Virus record (IMG/VR): IMGVR_UViG_3300032323_002089
Location: 1-26,706 of that record
Direction: 5' to 3' (one strand)
Length of the DNA stretch: 26,706 nt
Source: a virus
Of the stretch, positions 1-6,301 are shown piece by piece. The first letter of the stretch is position 1. The number at the start of each line of letters is the position of its first letter. The translations under genes and the position numbers were made by a program. The notes under the pieces are model-generated. The model saw nothing but the letters and a program-made list of their open reading frames with translations. It had not been told where the DNA came from and ran no database searches.

Positions 1-1018
1 GCGTCTCGCGGAGATCCATCGCGGCCGTCAGCGCGGCGGATTCGGCTTCGAGCGCCTTCGCCTCGGAGACGATGGAGGCGCGTTTCTCCTGGAGGTCGCA
101 GTCGCTGTTGATCTGCTCGGCTCGTTCGATCCTTGCGCGAATCGCGCCAAGGTCTATCGGCTCGCCCGGGTGGGCCATGTTGCGGAAGGCTAGCAACTTC
201 TCTACGCCTTCGCGTTCCGCTTTGTCGGCGGCCATGGTCGCGGCTGCGATGCGTCCAGCGAACTTATCGCGGACGGCTTGGATCTCCGCATCCATGTCAG
301 CCTGAAGCGCCTGAACGACGCCCGGTAGTTCGGCGCACAGCTTCTCGGCACTCTGCCGCGCCAGATTCGCCGCCTGCTCTGCGCTGGAACGCTTCCGCTT
401 CTCGACTTCGAGCGCGGCGTTGTAGCGCGACGCCTCTTCCATCTCGGCGGCGAGCTTTGCGACGTTCACACGGGCGGGCGGGTCTGCTGGCGCCTGGATG
501 CCTTCGGCCTGCGCCCGCAACACCTTCGCGCGCCGGTTGACGTCGGTCCGCTTCTCGAAGTCGGCCTTGTTCGCGGCTTCGAGCGCGTCGAGATCCACGT
601 CTACCTTCGCGATGACCTTGATCTCTTCGTACTGCTCCCGGGGCTTCTTCTTTGAGAAGGCGAGCGGGTCGAACGCGAGACGACCGATGAGCGCGTCGAG
701 CATCTTCTGCGGAGACGGGTAGACCGCGCCGTCCTTGTTCCGCACAACCATAGTGCCGCCGTGGCTGCCGGTGGCCGTGAACTTGCGCTCGACCACCATG
801 TCGCCAAGGTCGAGCCTGATCATGGCCTTGTCGGCACCCTTGCGGATGGGCACGGACTGAATCTCTTCCTTGCCGCCCAAGGCCCACCAAATCGCGTCCA
901 GTACGGAGCTCTTGCCGTGACCGTTCCGTCCGGTTACCTGCACCAGCGGGCCTTTCGGCGTGATGCGCACGGCCTTCAGCTTCTTTACGTTTTCTGCTTC
1001 GAGTTTAACGATTACCAT
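1..1018 (-). CDS. SMC/SbcC-like ATPase, N-terminal part (runs off left edge)
   Basis: The frame is open from the ATG at 1018 to the left edge, giving about 339 residues without a stop. The N-terminus has the AAA_23/SMC pattern: a short beta-strand start (MVIVKLEAENVKKLKAV), then a Walker A motif GRNGHGKS at residues 30-37 followed by SVLDAIWWAL. After about residue 150 the sequence becomes charged and alanine-rich with heptad character, as expected for the coiled coil of SMC, RecN or SbcC proteins. The Walker B half must lie beyond the window. The gene follows the RecE-like nuclease by 5 bases, so the two are likely co-transcribed. I infer a role in phage DNA recombination or end processing; whether a SbcD-like phosphoesterase partner follows cannot be seen. 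The family call (ATPase with coiled coil) is firm, the exact subfamily is not. Confidence 0.85.
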   Translation of the reverse strand, partial: MVIVKLEAENVKKLKAVRITPKGPLVQVTGRNGHGKSSVLDAIWWALGGKEEIQSVPIRKGADKAMIRLDLGDMVVERKFTATGSHGGTMVVRNKDGAVYPSPQKMLDALIGRLAFDPLAFSKKKPREQYEEIKVIAKVDVDLDALEAANKADFEKRTDVNRRAKVLRAQAEGIQAPADPPARVNVAKLAAEMEEASRYNAALEVEKRKRSSAEQAANLARQSAEKLCAELPGVVQALQADMDAEIQAVRDKFAGRIAAATMAADKAEREGVEKLLAFRNMAHPGEPIDLGAIRARIERAEQINSDCDLQEKRASIVSEAKALEAESAALTAAMDLRET

Positions 1019-1023
1019 GTCAC

Positions 1024-2025
1024 TTACGCACTCCATGCCAACTGTTTGAAATCCTCGTCGACTAGCGGGTCAATGAAGGCCCTTTGCCTCCAGGGACGGT
1101 CGCCAAAATGCCTCTCGCAAGTGGCGAAACGCTCCAGCATTCCCTCGACTTCCACTCGCGCGTTTTCCCACGCCATCAGTAACTGGCCCTGCACGGTCGG
1201 ACGGAACGTGCGAATGCGAACCTCGTGCGGCGGCGCGCTCTCGACGAACGCAAAGACGTAGTCGCGGCAATCCTTCATGGGCGCGCGCTCACCCTTGCCG
1301 TCGACGATTGACGCGACCAGCGAGTAGAAGTACGCGCGCTGGCGATAGCGAAAGTTCCAGATCGCCCGGGTGACGGATTCGTCGAAGCCGTAGCCCTCGC
1401 CGGCTGTGATCGTCTTCGGATCCAGAATGAACTTCTCGGCGAAGAAGTCGGGCCGAATCTTGAGCCGTAGCCCGGTCTTCGGGTCCGTGGCGAAGATGGA
1501 TAGTTCCCGCTTGCCCGGCTGGCTCAACAGGTGCTCCATCTGCGGCTCATTGCGAAGCGCCCGGGCAGCGGTCTCGACGCGCTCCCACGTCTCCGCGGTG
1601 AAGAGCGTCTTGCCCTCGTTCGCCTTCGCGTGCTCAGCCGCGAGCACGTCGGCGATCGGCACCGTGGGGTCAATCTCGTGGACTTGCCGGATCAGATCCT
1701 TTTTGAGCTTGCCCGGCTTCACGTCGCGCGACTTCAGCCAGCCGTTGACATCTTCGACGGTGCGGAGGGTGCCTTCCGGCAACTCCAGTTCCCGGTAGTA
1801 CCGCTTCTCAAACTCTGCCGGCTCCAGGATCGCCGTGTGCAGCGCCTGGCCGAACACGAGCGCACGGGAAGGCTCTTCTGGCTCGCGGTCCGGATTCCGG
1901 TGCAAGTGCCAGTAGCGGAGCGGGGAAACGACAAAGTCGTCGAGTGCGCTGGAACTGAGGCCGGGGGCTTTCTGGTACTCGTCGAAGGGCATCCCGTCGA
2001 TGACTTCGAAGGTGGCGGCGCTCAT
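1024..2025 (-). CDS. RecE-like PD-(D/E)XK exonuclease (exodeoxyribonuclease VIII type)
   Basis: This 333-aa protein resembles the putative exodeoxyribonuclease VIII family found in phage recombination modules. It opens with a typical start (DEYQKAPGLSSSALDDF, near residues 15-31), then FGQALHTAILEP with the conserved histidine near residue 63. The nuclease core shows IRPDFF (Asp near 193), LDPKT (Asp 202, Lys 204) and the helix RYRQRAYFY near 227-234, matching the D...DxK...QxxxY signature. The expected role is 5'-to-3' resection of double-stranded ends for single-strand annealing. Its ATG overlaps the previous stop (ATGA at 2022-2025), so translation is probably coupled. It sits directly before an SMC-like ATPase; a RecT-like annealing protein is not visible and may lie off the left edge. 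Confidence 0.85.
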   Translation of the reverse strand: MSAATFEVIDGMPFDEYQKAPGLSSSALDDFVVSPLRYWHLHRNPDREPEEPSRALVFGQALHTAILEPAEFEKRYYRELELPEGTLRTVEDVNGWLKSRDVKPGKLKKDLIRQVHEIDPTVPIADVLAAEHAKANEGKTLFTAETWERVETAARALRNEPQMEHLLSQPGKRELSIFATDPKTGLRLKIRPDFFAEKFILDPKTITAGEGYGFDESVTRAIWNFRYRQRAYFYSLVASIVDGKGERAPMKDCRDYVFAFVESAPPHEVRIRTFRPTVQGQLLMAWENARVEVEGMLERFATCERHFGDRPWRQRAFIDPLVDEDFKQLAWSA

Positions 2026-2321
2026 TGCTTCACGCTCGCTTTCGTGTAGTCGTCGCCGGCCGCCGGGGCCATATTCGCCACGAGTTGCTTGCGCACCTCC
2101 CCGAGCACGGCCAGCATCTCGGTCGCGTCGATGAGCGAACTCAGCAGTGTGTCTCGCACCGCCTGCACCATCTCCGCTCGCAGCGGGCGGTTCTGGAGGT
2201 GGAAGGCAGCGTCGCGGATCTGCTCGGGGGTGAGGCCAAGCGCCTGCGCGTGCTCGAATAGCCGACCGGCGTTGATGCGGTCCTGGATGTCCGTTTCCTG
2301 TTTTTCAGTTGGATTCGCCAT
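2022..2321 (-). CDS. hypothetical protein, 99 aa, upstream of the nuclease
   Basis: The protein is not recognised. It is mostly helical and charged, with no signal peptide or membrane segment (residues 10-85 read as amphipathic helices: LFEHAQALGLTPEQIRDAAF, then AEMVQAVRDTLLSSLIDATEML). AAGG lies about 8 bases before the ATG. It overlaps the preceding gene by 17 bases and the RecE-like gene by 4 bases, so it is embedded in the recombination operon and may be an accessory factor; that is inference from position only. Confidence 0.7.
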   Translation of the reverse strand: MANPTEKQETDIQDRINAGRLFEHAQALGLTPEQIRDAAFHLQNRPLRAEMVQAVRDTLLSSLIDATEMLAVLGEVRKQLVANMAPAAGDDYTKASVKQ

Positions 2322-2529
2322 AGCAGCGCCTTTCCACGCGAGAGCCGCCAGTCGGGCCGTTCTTTGGCACCGTGAAATAGTCGAGGATGTTTACCAGTGC
2401 TTTCTTTGTCTCTGGAGTGCCGCGCCGTGGATCTATTGGGGTAACTCCAAAATCCTGTTGCAGAACTTCCAGGATCATCGTGGCCGCTTCGTTGAACGCG
2501 GTCTTCTTGTTCCATTTGATTGACGACAT
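2305..2529 (-). CDS. hypothetical protein, 74 aa
   Basis: I place the start at the ATG at 2529 (MSSIKWNKKTAF) rather than an in-frame codon further upstream, because GGAGGTGG lies 8 bases before it and the stop of the ASCH gene overlaps it by one base. The protein has a helical middle (EAATMILEVLQQDFGV) and a basic C-terminus. No domain is recognised. Tight overlaps on both sides indicate membership of the early leftward operon. Confidence 0.7.
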   Translation of the reverse strand: MSSIKWNKKTAFNEAATMILEVLQQDFGVTPIDPRRGTPETKKALVNILDYFTVPKNGPTGGSRVERRCYGESN

Positions 2530-2903
2530 CAGATTTCCACCTCCACTTCGAAGAGTCCGAGTTGACCGCTCATCTCCCGGAACTGAAGCGGGCGCGGGTC
2601 TTTCAGTTGCCAGCCGACCGGGCCGAAGTACCACTTCGAAAGCGGCCCGTAAGCCATGCCGAACACGTCAACCATGCCGACGATTCCGCCGCGTTGGAGT
2701 TCGCCCATTGGTGGCACGGTCACGCCGAGACTGGCCGCGAACTGCGCCGCCTCGTCGTAGCTGATCTCGGTCATCTTCTTTGAGGCGTGAATGACGAGCG
2801 GCCCGCGGTGGCGCGTGGCCCACGTGCGGTTCGCGATATCCTTGCCGCCGTGAATGATCAGCCATGCCCACGGCTGCTGAACCGAAAGCGCCTTGACGAT
2901 CAC
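2529..2903 (-). CDS. ASCH-domain protein
   Basis: The 124-aa sequence matches the ASCH fold: KALSVQQPWAWLIIHGGKDI at the N-terminus, NRTWATRHRGPLVIHASKK near residues 26-44, then GGIVGMVDV and a C-terminal WYFGPVGWQL segment. ASCH proteins form a small beta-barrel of the PUA-like superfamily and are thought to bind RNA or modified nucleic acids; several are encoded by phages. Its ATG overlaps the previous stop as ATGA (2900-2903). The substrate cannot be told from sequence. Confidence 0.88.
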   Translation of the reverse strand: MIVKALSVQQPWAWLIIHGGKDIANRTWATRHRGPLVIHASKKMTEISYDEAAQFAASLGVTVPPMGELQRGGIVGMVDVFGMAYGPLSKWYFGPVGWQLKDPRPLQFREMSGQLGLFEVEVEI

Positions 2904-3337
2904 TTGGCACTCTCCAGCATCAGCGGCCCACGATTGGCTTCCGCCTCAAGCAGCGCCGCCCACACGGTTTTGCCGGGCGCAACCTCGCGATACGGCGCGA
3001 ACACTTCAGCCGGCTCGACCATTCCGGTTTCGATCAGCGCGAATTGCGCCTGGACCCACCGCAGAACGAGTCGCCATGCCGTGCGCTCGGCTTGTTCGCG
3101 AGAAACGTTCCCACGGCACTTGCGGCGCATCAGGCTCCACACAGGCTCGACGCGGGCAGGCATCGAATACAGCGCGGGCTCGGCACCCTTACGTGCCATC
3201 AGCCACTGGAGGCCGACGAGCCGCCCGCTCTCGTAGGTCTGATTGATCGACGTTGCGCCGTGGCGGATGAGGATTGAGACGATCTCGCCGGCGGTCTTCG
3301 ACGGATCGACTGACGTGGTTCCCATGTAGATGCTCAA
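2900..3337 (-). CDS. conserved phage early protein of unknown function, 145 aa
   Basis: The first in-frame ATG is at 3325 (MGTTSVDPSKTAGEIV), but it has no ribosome binding site. The TTG at 3337 has GTGGAG 8 bases upstream and overlaps the stop of the preceding gene (TTGA), so I prefer TTG, giving 145 aa instead of 141. The body has the arrangement DPSKTAGEIVSILIRHGA, then YESGRLVGLQWL, then a helical ERTAWRLVLRWVQAQFALIE and EVFAPYREV. From memory, similar small proteins are common in phage early regions; no activity is known to me. It overlaps the ASCH gene by 4 bases. Confidence 0.75.
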   Translation of the reverse strand: MSIYMGTTSVDPSKTAGEIVSILIRHGATSINQTYESGRLVGLQWLMARKGAEPALYSMPARVEPVWSLMRRKCRGNVSREQAERTAWRLVLRWVQAQFALIETGMVEPAEVFAPYREVAPGKTVWAALLEAEANRGPLMLESAK

Positions 3338-3495
3338 GCGGCACGCTCCACTTCTGCTTTGCGCACCTCGCCGAAGACGCTGCCGGAGCCATCTGAAGAG
3401 ATGGATGCCTCTAGCTCGTTGTCCGACCGCCACGGCCCCGGCGCGGCTGCGGCGTGCAGCGCCTCCAGCGCGTCCAGGTCCACTTGCCCGCTCAT
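3334..3495 (-). CDS. short Ead/Ea22-like early protein, 53 aa
   Basis: The ATG at 3495 is preceded by GGGAGGT 5 bases upstream and overlaps the previous stop as ATGA. The sequence starts MSGQVDLDALEALHAAA and contains PGPWRSD. A 'LxALxxAATPGPW' block is a recurrent signature of lambda Ea22/Ead-like early proteins, which are usually longer, so this is a minimal version. No catalytic residues are visible. Function is unknown. Confidence 0.65.
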   Translation of the reverse strand: MSGQVDLDALEALHAAAAPGPWRSDNELEASISSDGSGSVFGEVRKAEVERAA

Positions 3496-3668
3496 CGCGC
3501 ACCTCCCTCGACGATGTTCAGCACCTCGCGCGTCCACACGTGCCCGGTGTCGGCGCTCTCCAGGACGGCCCCGGGCGTGTCCAGCGCCGTGCGAACGGCT
3601 GCCAAGAACGCCTGCACAATCGGCCGCTTAGAGCCGTCCTTTTCGACGATGAAATACGTGGCTACCAT
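3492..3668 (-). CDS. hypothetical protein, 58 aa
   Basis: The start is the ATG at 3668, supported by GGGAG about 8 bases upstream; the same frame stays open further upstream but there it is only a shadow of the membrane protein gene. The protein reads MVATYFIVEKDGSKRPI, then a helix QAFLAAVRTAL, then TREVLNIVEGG. It is soluble and unrecognised. It overlaps both neighbours by a few bases. Confidence 0.65.
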   Translation of the reverse strand: MVATYFIVEKDGSKRPIVQAFLAAVRTALDTPGAVLESADTGHVWTREVLNIVEGGAR

Positions 3669-4177
3669 CTCGACAACTCCCTCTTCAATTCGCTTTTGAT
3701 CCTCGACGCGCACCCGGCGTGCATGTCGCCCACGGGCGAGCGGTGATACCTGAGGCCCACCAGCGTGGACCGGCAAACGTAGCAGCCGGCCGTGTGGCAG
3801 GACCGGCCCTCGTACCGCTGACGGGCCTTGCGTGCCTTGGACAGGCGGCCCATCACCACTGCCAGGCGGCGACGTTGGATCGCCTGACGGTCGCTGATGA
3901 GGCCGACCGGCTTGGAGCCCTCGACAACGGCAGGGGCCGGCTGCGTGCTCTTCGCCGGGATCAGCGATTCCCCGCGAAGCCAATCGTGAGCTTTTTCGCG
4001 ATGCCTCCAGAAGTCTTTCCGGGCAAGCGACTTCGCAATGAAGTAGGCCGACAGCCGCGCGTAGATGTCGATGCGGGACGGTCGCCATGGGGCGCCGGTA
4101 GCGACACCGAGTACGCCGATGAGAACGCCGAAGAGGATGAGGAGCGCGCCGATCGTGATCGTCAGCATGACGGCCAC
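3662..4177 (-). CDS. membrane-anchored protein with C-terminal Cys/His cluster
   Basis: The 171-aa protein begins with one clear membrane helix (MLTITIGALLILFGVLIGVL, residues 4-23), followed by a basic helical region (about residues 30-130). Near the C-terminus is CHTAGCYVCRST and later MHAGC, a set of Cys and His residues that could bind a metal. The ATG at 4177 (or 4168) overlaps the previous gene. No family is recognised. An anchor joined to a putative zinc site in a phage early operon suggests a host-envelope or signalling target, which is inference. Confidence 0.7.
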   Translation of the reverse strand: MAVMLTITIGALLILFGVLIGVLGVATGAPWRPSRIDIYARLSAYFIAKSLARKDFWRHREKAHDWLRGESLIPAKSTQPAPAVVEGSKPVGLISDRQAIQRRRLAVVMGRLSKARKARQRYEGRSCHTAGCYVCRSTLVGLRYHRSPVGDMHAGCASRIKSELKRELSRW

Positions 4178-4407
4178 GCTTTCGTTGCGATGACGACCAC
4201 GAGGCCCGCGATGATAAACAGCAGCAGGATGCAGGCGCCCTGCGCGGCATTGCGCTGTGTCGTGACCAGCAAAACCTCGTCGGCTGTTTCGGCGAGCACT
4301 TCGTTCTCGGCTTTCGCTACCTTCAGGGCCTGCTCGGCCTTGGTCAGTTGACCCTTGAGGTAACTGATCTCGATCTGCTCAATGGTTAGGCTCGGTGTCG
4401 TCACCAC
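4162..4407 (-). CDS. small coiled-coil membrane protein, 81 aa
   Basis: The N-terminal half is a regular heptad helix (IEQIEISYLKGQLTKAEQAL, then VAKAENEVLAETADEVLLV), the C-terminal half a membrane segment (ACILLLFIIAGLVVVIA, about residues 59-75) ending TKAWPSC. The start is GTG; two GTG codons in a row (4407 and 4404) overlap the stop of the upstream gene, so translational coupling is likely and the exact start is ambiguous. Function unknown. Confidence 0.7.
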   Translation of the reverse strand: MVTTPSLTIEQIEISYLKGQLTKAEQALKVAKAENEVLAETADEVLLVTTQRNAAQGACILLLFIIAGLVVVIATKAWPSC

Positions 4408-4553
4408 GCACCGCCCACTGCCACTTCGGCGACCTTGGCCGCGAACGCGCCGAGCGTCAAAATGATGAGCATCGCCACGTAGCCAAGGAACAAAATTGTG
4501 ATCGCCTTGATCGCGTTTTCTGGCGTGATCAGCCCAAGAATCTTCTTCGCCAT
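4401..4553 (-). CDS. small membrane protein, 50 aa
   Basis: This short frame starts with ATG at 4553 after GGGAGGG about 10 bases upstream and ends at TGA 4401-4403, inside the next gene's start. It reads MAKKILGLITPENAIKAITI followed by a hydrophobic helix (LFLGYVAMLIILTLGAFAA). A good ribosome site, a clean hydrophobic helix and the overlap with the next gene support it. Function unknown. Confidence 0.6.
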   Translation of the reverse strand: MAKKILGLITPENAIKAITILFLGYVAMLIILTLGAFAAKVAEVAVGGAW

Positions 4554-4829
4554 CCTCTCTATCCCTCCCATGTCACGTTCACCTATCCCCTGTTGGCCAC
4601 CCGAACCGGTTCACCGTTCCCGCGATGAAATTGCTCGGCCCGGATGCCCAACGGGAGGCCGTGTTGCCACGACTGCCCGTAAGTGCGTCTCGTAGTTGTT
4701 CCCTTGTTCGGCTTTCCTCTCTTCCTCCTCCGTGCGGAGGGCGGGCGGCTTGACGGCTAAAGGACATCGGCACTCATCAAGCCAACCGGCTGTTAAGCCA
4801 CCGCAAGCCACCCGCGCCCCGCACCGGGG
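4554..4829 (-). other. 276-base gap, one weak ORF (4611-4811)
   Basis: This stretch separates two small membrane-protein genes. The best minus-strand frame is 4611-4811, a GTG-started 66-aa ORF with no convincing ribosome site; its middle is Glu/Arg-rich. A GCCCC/GGGGC stem (4816-4830) overlaps the stop of the upstream gene but has no U-tract, so it is not a clear terminator. I do not call a gene here. Confidence 0.3.
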
Positions 4830-5039
4830 CTACCAAGCCTCCTTGCACTCCTTGAGTCGGTACGAATTCTCGATCCATTGACCGCCGCGCGTGGTGCAAT
4901 CGGCTTCCATGCGACGGTCTTCTGCGGCGGCCCAGACAATCAGACCGAGAGCAATTGCCACGACAGCAACCACTACGCAGATTGCGAATCCCAACAACGC
5001 TGCGTTTTGCGTTTGCTTTTCTTCGTCTTCGTGCTGCAT
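4830..5039 (-). CDS. small single-pass membrane protein with two conserved-looking cysteines, 69 aa
   Basis: AAAGGAGG stands 4 bases before the ATG at 5039, the best ribosome site of the early block. The protein has a charged start (MQHEDEEKQTQN), one membrane helix (ALLGFAICVVVAVVAIALGL, about residues 14-33) and a short exported or cytoplasmic tail with DCTTRGGQW and LKECKEAW. The C...GGxW...EC spacing could form a disulfide if the tail is outside. The family is not recognised. It lies just downstream of the PEP-CTERM gene, separated by a strong hairpin. Confidence 0.75.
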   Translation of the reverse strand: MQHEDEEKQTQNAALLGFAICVVVAVVAIALGLIVWAAAEDRRMEADCTTRGGQWIENSYRLKECKEAW

Positions 5040-5055
5040 GTTTCCTCCTTTGTTT

Positions 5056-5077
5056 GTGGGCCGGTAGACCGGCCCAC
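5056..5077 (-). repeat. perfect 9-bp stem-loop between PEP-CTERM gene and 69-aa gene
   Basis: GTGGGCCGG and CCGGCCCAC form a perfect 9-bp stem with a 4-base loop. No U-tract follows on either strand, so it is not a standard intrinsic terminator. It lies immediately ahead of the ribosome site of the 69-aa gene and could stabilise or end the PEP-CTERM transcript. Confidence 0.6.
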
Positions 5078-5090
5078 CCGTTGAGACTGG

Positions 5091-5585
5091 CTACCGCTTC
5101 GCGGCCCGGTAGCACCCAAAAGCCAGAAGCAGCCCGGCCATATGGAGCGTGCTTGGCTCTGGGACCGCCTCATACTTCACCGAGGCCGAAGCGTTGAACG
5201 GCAGCGGGTCCGAGCCCGGCCCGCCCGTGACCAGCGCGGAGAAGTTGGGCAGGCCCGCCACGTCCACCCAATCGCCCACGGCGGTGCAAGCGCCAAGCGT
5301 CTGGGTTGTGCCATTGGTGGCACCCGTCGCGGTGCATTCGAGGGCGGGAAAGCCAGCAGCGGCCAGCGAGAACAGCACGGCCATCGAAGGGCCAGCCGAG
5401 GAGTTGTCCTGGAACGAGCCCGACAGCACGAGCCGCGCACGAGCCGCAGCGGGGTCACCGGGGCAGGCGAACAGTTGAGAGCCCGCCGTGGCGCTATCGA
5501 CCACCGTCGATTGCGCGGGCGTGCACTGCACGATGCCAGCCTGCAACGCGCTGGCCAGCAAAACGGACGACAAAATAAGCTTCAT
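5091..5585 (-). CDS. secreted PEP-CTERM protein
   Basis: I start the gene at the ATG at 5585, with AAAGGA 5 bases upstream; the longer upstream frame is rejected because a hairpin terminator lies inside it. The 164-aa product has a Sec signal peptide (MKLILSSVLLASALQAG), a Ser/Thr/Gly-rich body with several cysteines, and a C-terminal sorting signal: VPEPST at about 141-146, a short hydrophobic stretch (LHMAGLLLAFG) and a basic end (RAAKR). PEP-CTERM tails are known to be cleaved by exosortase in bacteria that make exopolysaccharide or biofilm matrix. The product should therefore be exported and processed by the host. No enzymatic domain is recognised. Such a gene inside phage early genes looks like a lysogenic-conversion cargo gene. 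Confidence 0.88.
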   Translation of the reverse strand: MKLILSSVLLASALQAGIVQCTPAQSTVVDSATAGSQLFACPGDPAAARARLVLSGSFQDNSSAGPSMAVLFSLAAAGFPALECTATGATNGTTQTLGACTAVGDWVDVAGLPNFSALVTGGPGSDPLPFNASASVKYEAVPEPSTLHMAGLLLAFGCYRAAKR

Positions 5586-5602
5586 CTTTTCCTTTCGAGT
5601 CC

Positions 5603-5632
5603 AAAAATCGGGGCGGGTGCGTATCCCGCCCC
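5603..5632 (-). terminator. intrinsic terminator or attenuator ahead of the PEP-CTERM gene
   Basis: On the minus strand GGGGCGGG, a 7-base loop and CCCGCCCC form a perfect 8-bp GC stem, followed by ATTTTT (T-run 5607-5603). It ends only 18 bases before the PEP-CTERM start codon, so it would stop read-through from the 80-aa gene unless overcome. This arrangement resembles an attenuator. Confidence 0.75.
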
Positions 5633-5696
5633 AGGAACACCAATCCGTGCCCCAAGAGCGCGGCCCCGAGTGAGAGAGTGAGCCGCGCACCTGAAG

Positions 5697-5721
5697 GCCA
5701 GCCCACGAGGGGAGGGCTGGC
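5697..5721 (-). repeat. 8-bp stem-loop in the PEP-CTERM leader
   Basis: GCCAGCCC and GGGCTGGC form a perfect stem with a 9-base loop, with no U-tract. It lies just after the 80-aa gene and about 65 bases before the terminator hairpin, so the 145-base leader carries two consecutive hairpins. Confidence 0.5.
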
Positions 5722-5730
5722 TCCAAAGAC

Positions 5731-5973
5731 TCACGCGGCGTCGCGCAGCACCGACTGCACGCGACGCCGCGGCGAGCGACCGTCGACGTAGCAGGCGATG
5801 GCTTCGACCGGCGCACCGGCCTTGAAGCGGCTGACGATCTCGTATTCGCTGATCGGGGAGGCACGATTCGCGCCCCGATCTCGTGATGCTCCTGCGACTT
5901 GCGGCATGGGCGCTTGCTGGGCTCCGACCCTTGCGCCACGCTTAGACAGGATGCTGATTACGTTGTTTTTCAT
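5731..5973 (-). CDS. hypothetical basic protein, 80 aa
   Basis: GGAG lies 8 bases before the ATG at 5973. The protein starts MKNNVISILSKRGARVG, has a low-complexity middle, and ends with a helical ISEYEIVSRFKAGAPVEAIA then RSPRRRVQSVLRDAA. The 'EIVSRFKAGAPVEAIA' helix followed by a basic helix is faintly helix-turn-helix-like and could bind DNA, but I do not recognise a family. It is downstream of the RHH gene in the leftward early transcript. Confidence 0.65.
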   Translation of the reverse strand: MKNNVISILSKRGARVGAQQAPMPQVAGASRDRGANRASPISEYEIVSRFKAGAPVEAIACYVDGRSPRRRVQSVLRDAA

Positions 5974-6025
5974 CTGAGTTCTCCGAGGGTATTGGGCGTT
6001 TCCTCCCGGTCTTCCTCCGTGCCGT

Positions 6026-6109
6026 CTACGCGGCCTTGGCTGCGAGGAGCGCGAGTCCGAGTGCGGTCATAATGGCGAGCCGGACAAGCTGACGCTCTTC
6101 GGCGCTCAC
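6026..6109 (-). CDS. 27-aa hydrophobic micro-ORF coupled to the RHH gene
   Basis: A GTG at 6109 overlaps the RHH stop as GTGA, and the frame ends with TAG at 6026-6028. The product is about half a hydrophobic helix (RQLVRLAIMTALGLALLAAK). The exact overlap supports translational coupling, but the frame is short enough to be chance. Confidence 0.4.
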   Translation of the reverse strand: MSAEERQLVRLAIMTALGLALLAAKAA

Positions 6110-6264
6110 TGCCGAGTCCCCGCGCTCAGATAGTTCTGAAGCGCATCCACGGCAAGCTCTGAAATCTCACGGCGTTCCAGTGCGGCTGACGCCTTGACTC
6201 GCGCCCAGAGGTCTTCTGGTACAGTAATTTGTACTTTCTTTTCTGTTACCGCTTGCTGTTCCAT
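6106..6264 (-). CDS. ribbon-helix-helix (CopG/Arc-type) regulator, 52 aa
   Basis: The chosen start is ATG 6264 (MEQQAVTEKKVQITVPEDLW); an in-frame ATG at 6291 lies within the operator array. The strand KVQITVPE, helix DLWARVKASAAL and helix EISELAVDALQNYL match the beta-alpha-alpha RHH fold, which dimerises and reads DNA with the paired strand. There is no ribosome site, and a good promoter places transcription start within a few bases of the ATG, suggesting a leaderless message. It faces a second RHH gene across three palindromic operators, so it probably represses its own promoter and sets the leftward early transcript. Confidence 0.8.
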   Translation of the reverse strand: MEQQAVTEKKVQITVPEDLWARVKASAALERREISELAVDALQNYLSAGTRQ

Positions 6265-6272
6265 GTGAACCA

Positions 6273-6301
6273 AGTATGCGTCATGACGCATTTGGCGTCA
6301 A
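6273..6301 (-). promoter_or_regulatory. leftward promoter overlapping operators 1 and 2
   Basis: On the minus strand TTGACG (6301-6296) is followed after exactly 17 bases by CATACT (6278-6273), a 5/6 and 4/6 match to sigma-70 boxes. The predicted start near 6266 almost coincides with the RHH ATG at 6264. The -35 box lies within operator 2 and the -10 box abuts operator 1, so bound repressor would block polymerase. Confidence 0.65.

Noticed and set aside
3492-4250. 252-aa minus-strand ORF
   Set aside because: Only its last 58 residues, after a good ribosome site, look real; the rest is a shadow of the membrane protein gene.
4777-5115. Minus-strand 112-aa ORF
   Set aside because: Arg-rich shadow of the 69-aa membrane gene, which has an excellent ribosome site.
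5586-5939. Longer N-terminus for the PEP-CTERM gene
   Set aside because: The extension would bury the signal peptide, spans two hairpins and a terminator, and overlaps the 80-aa gene.
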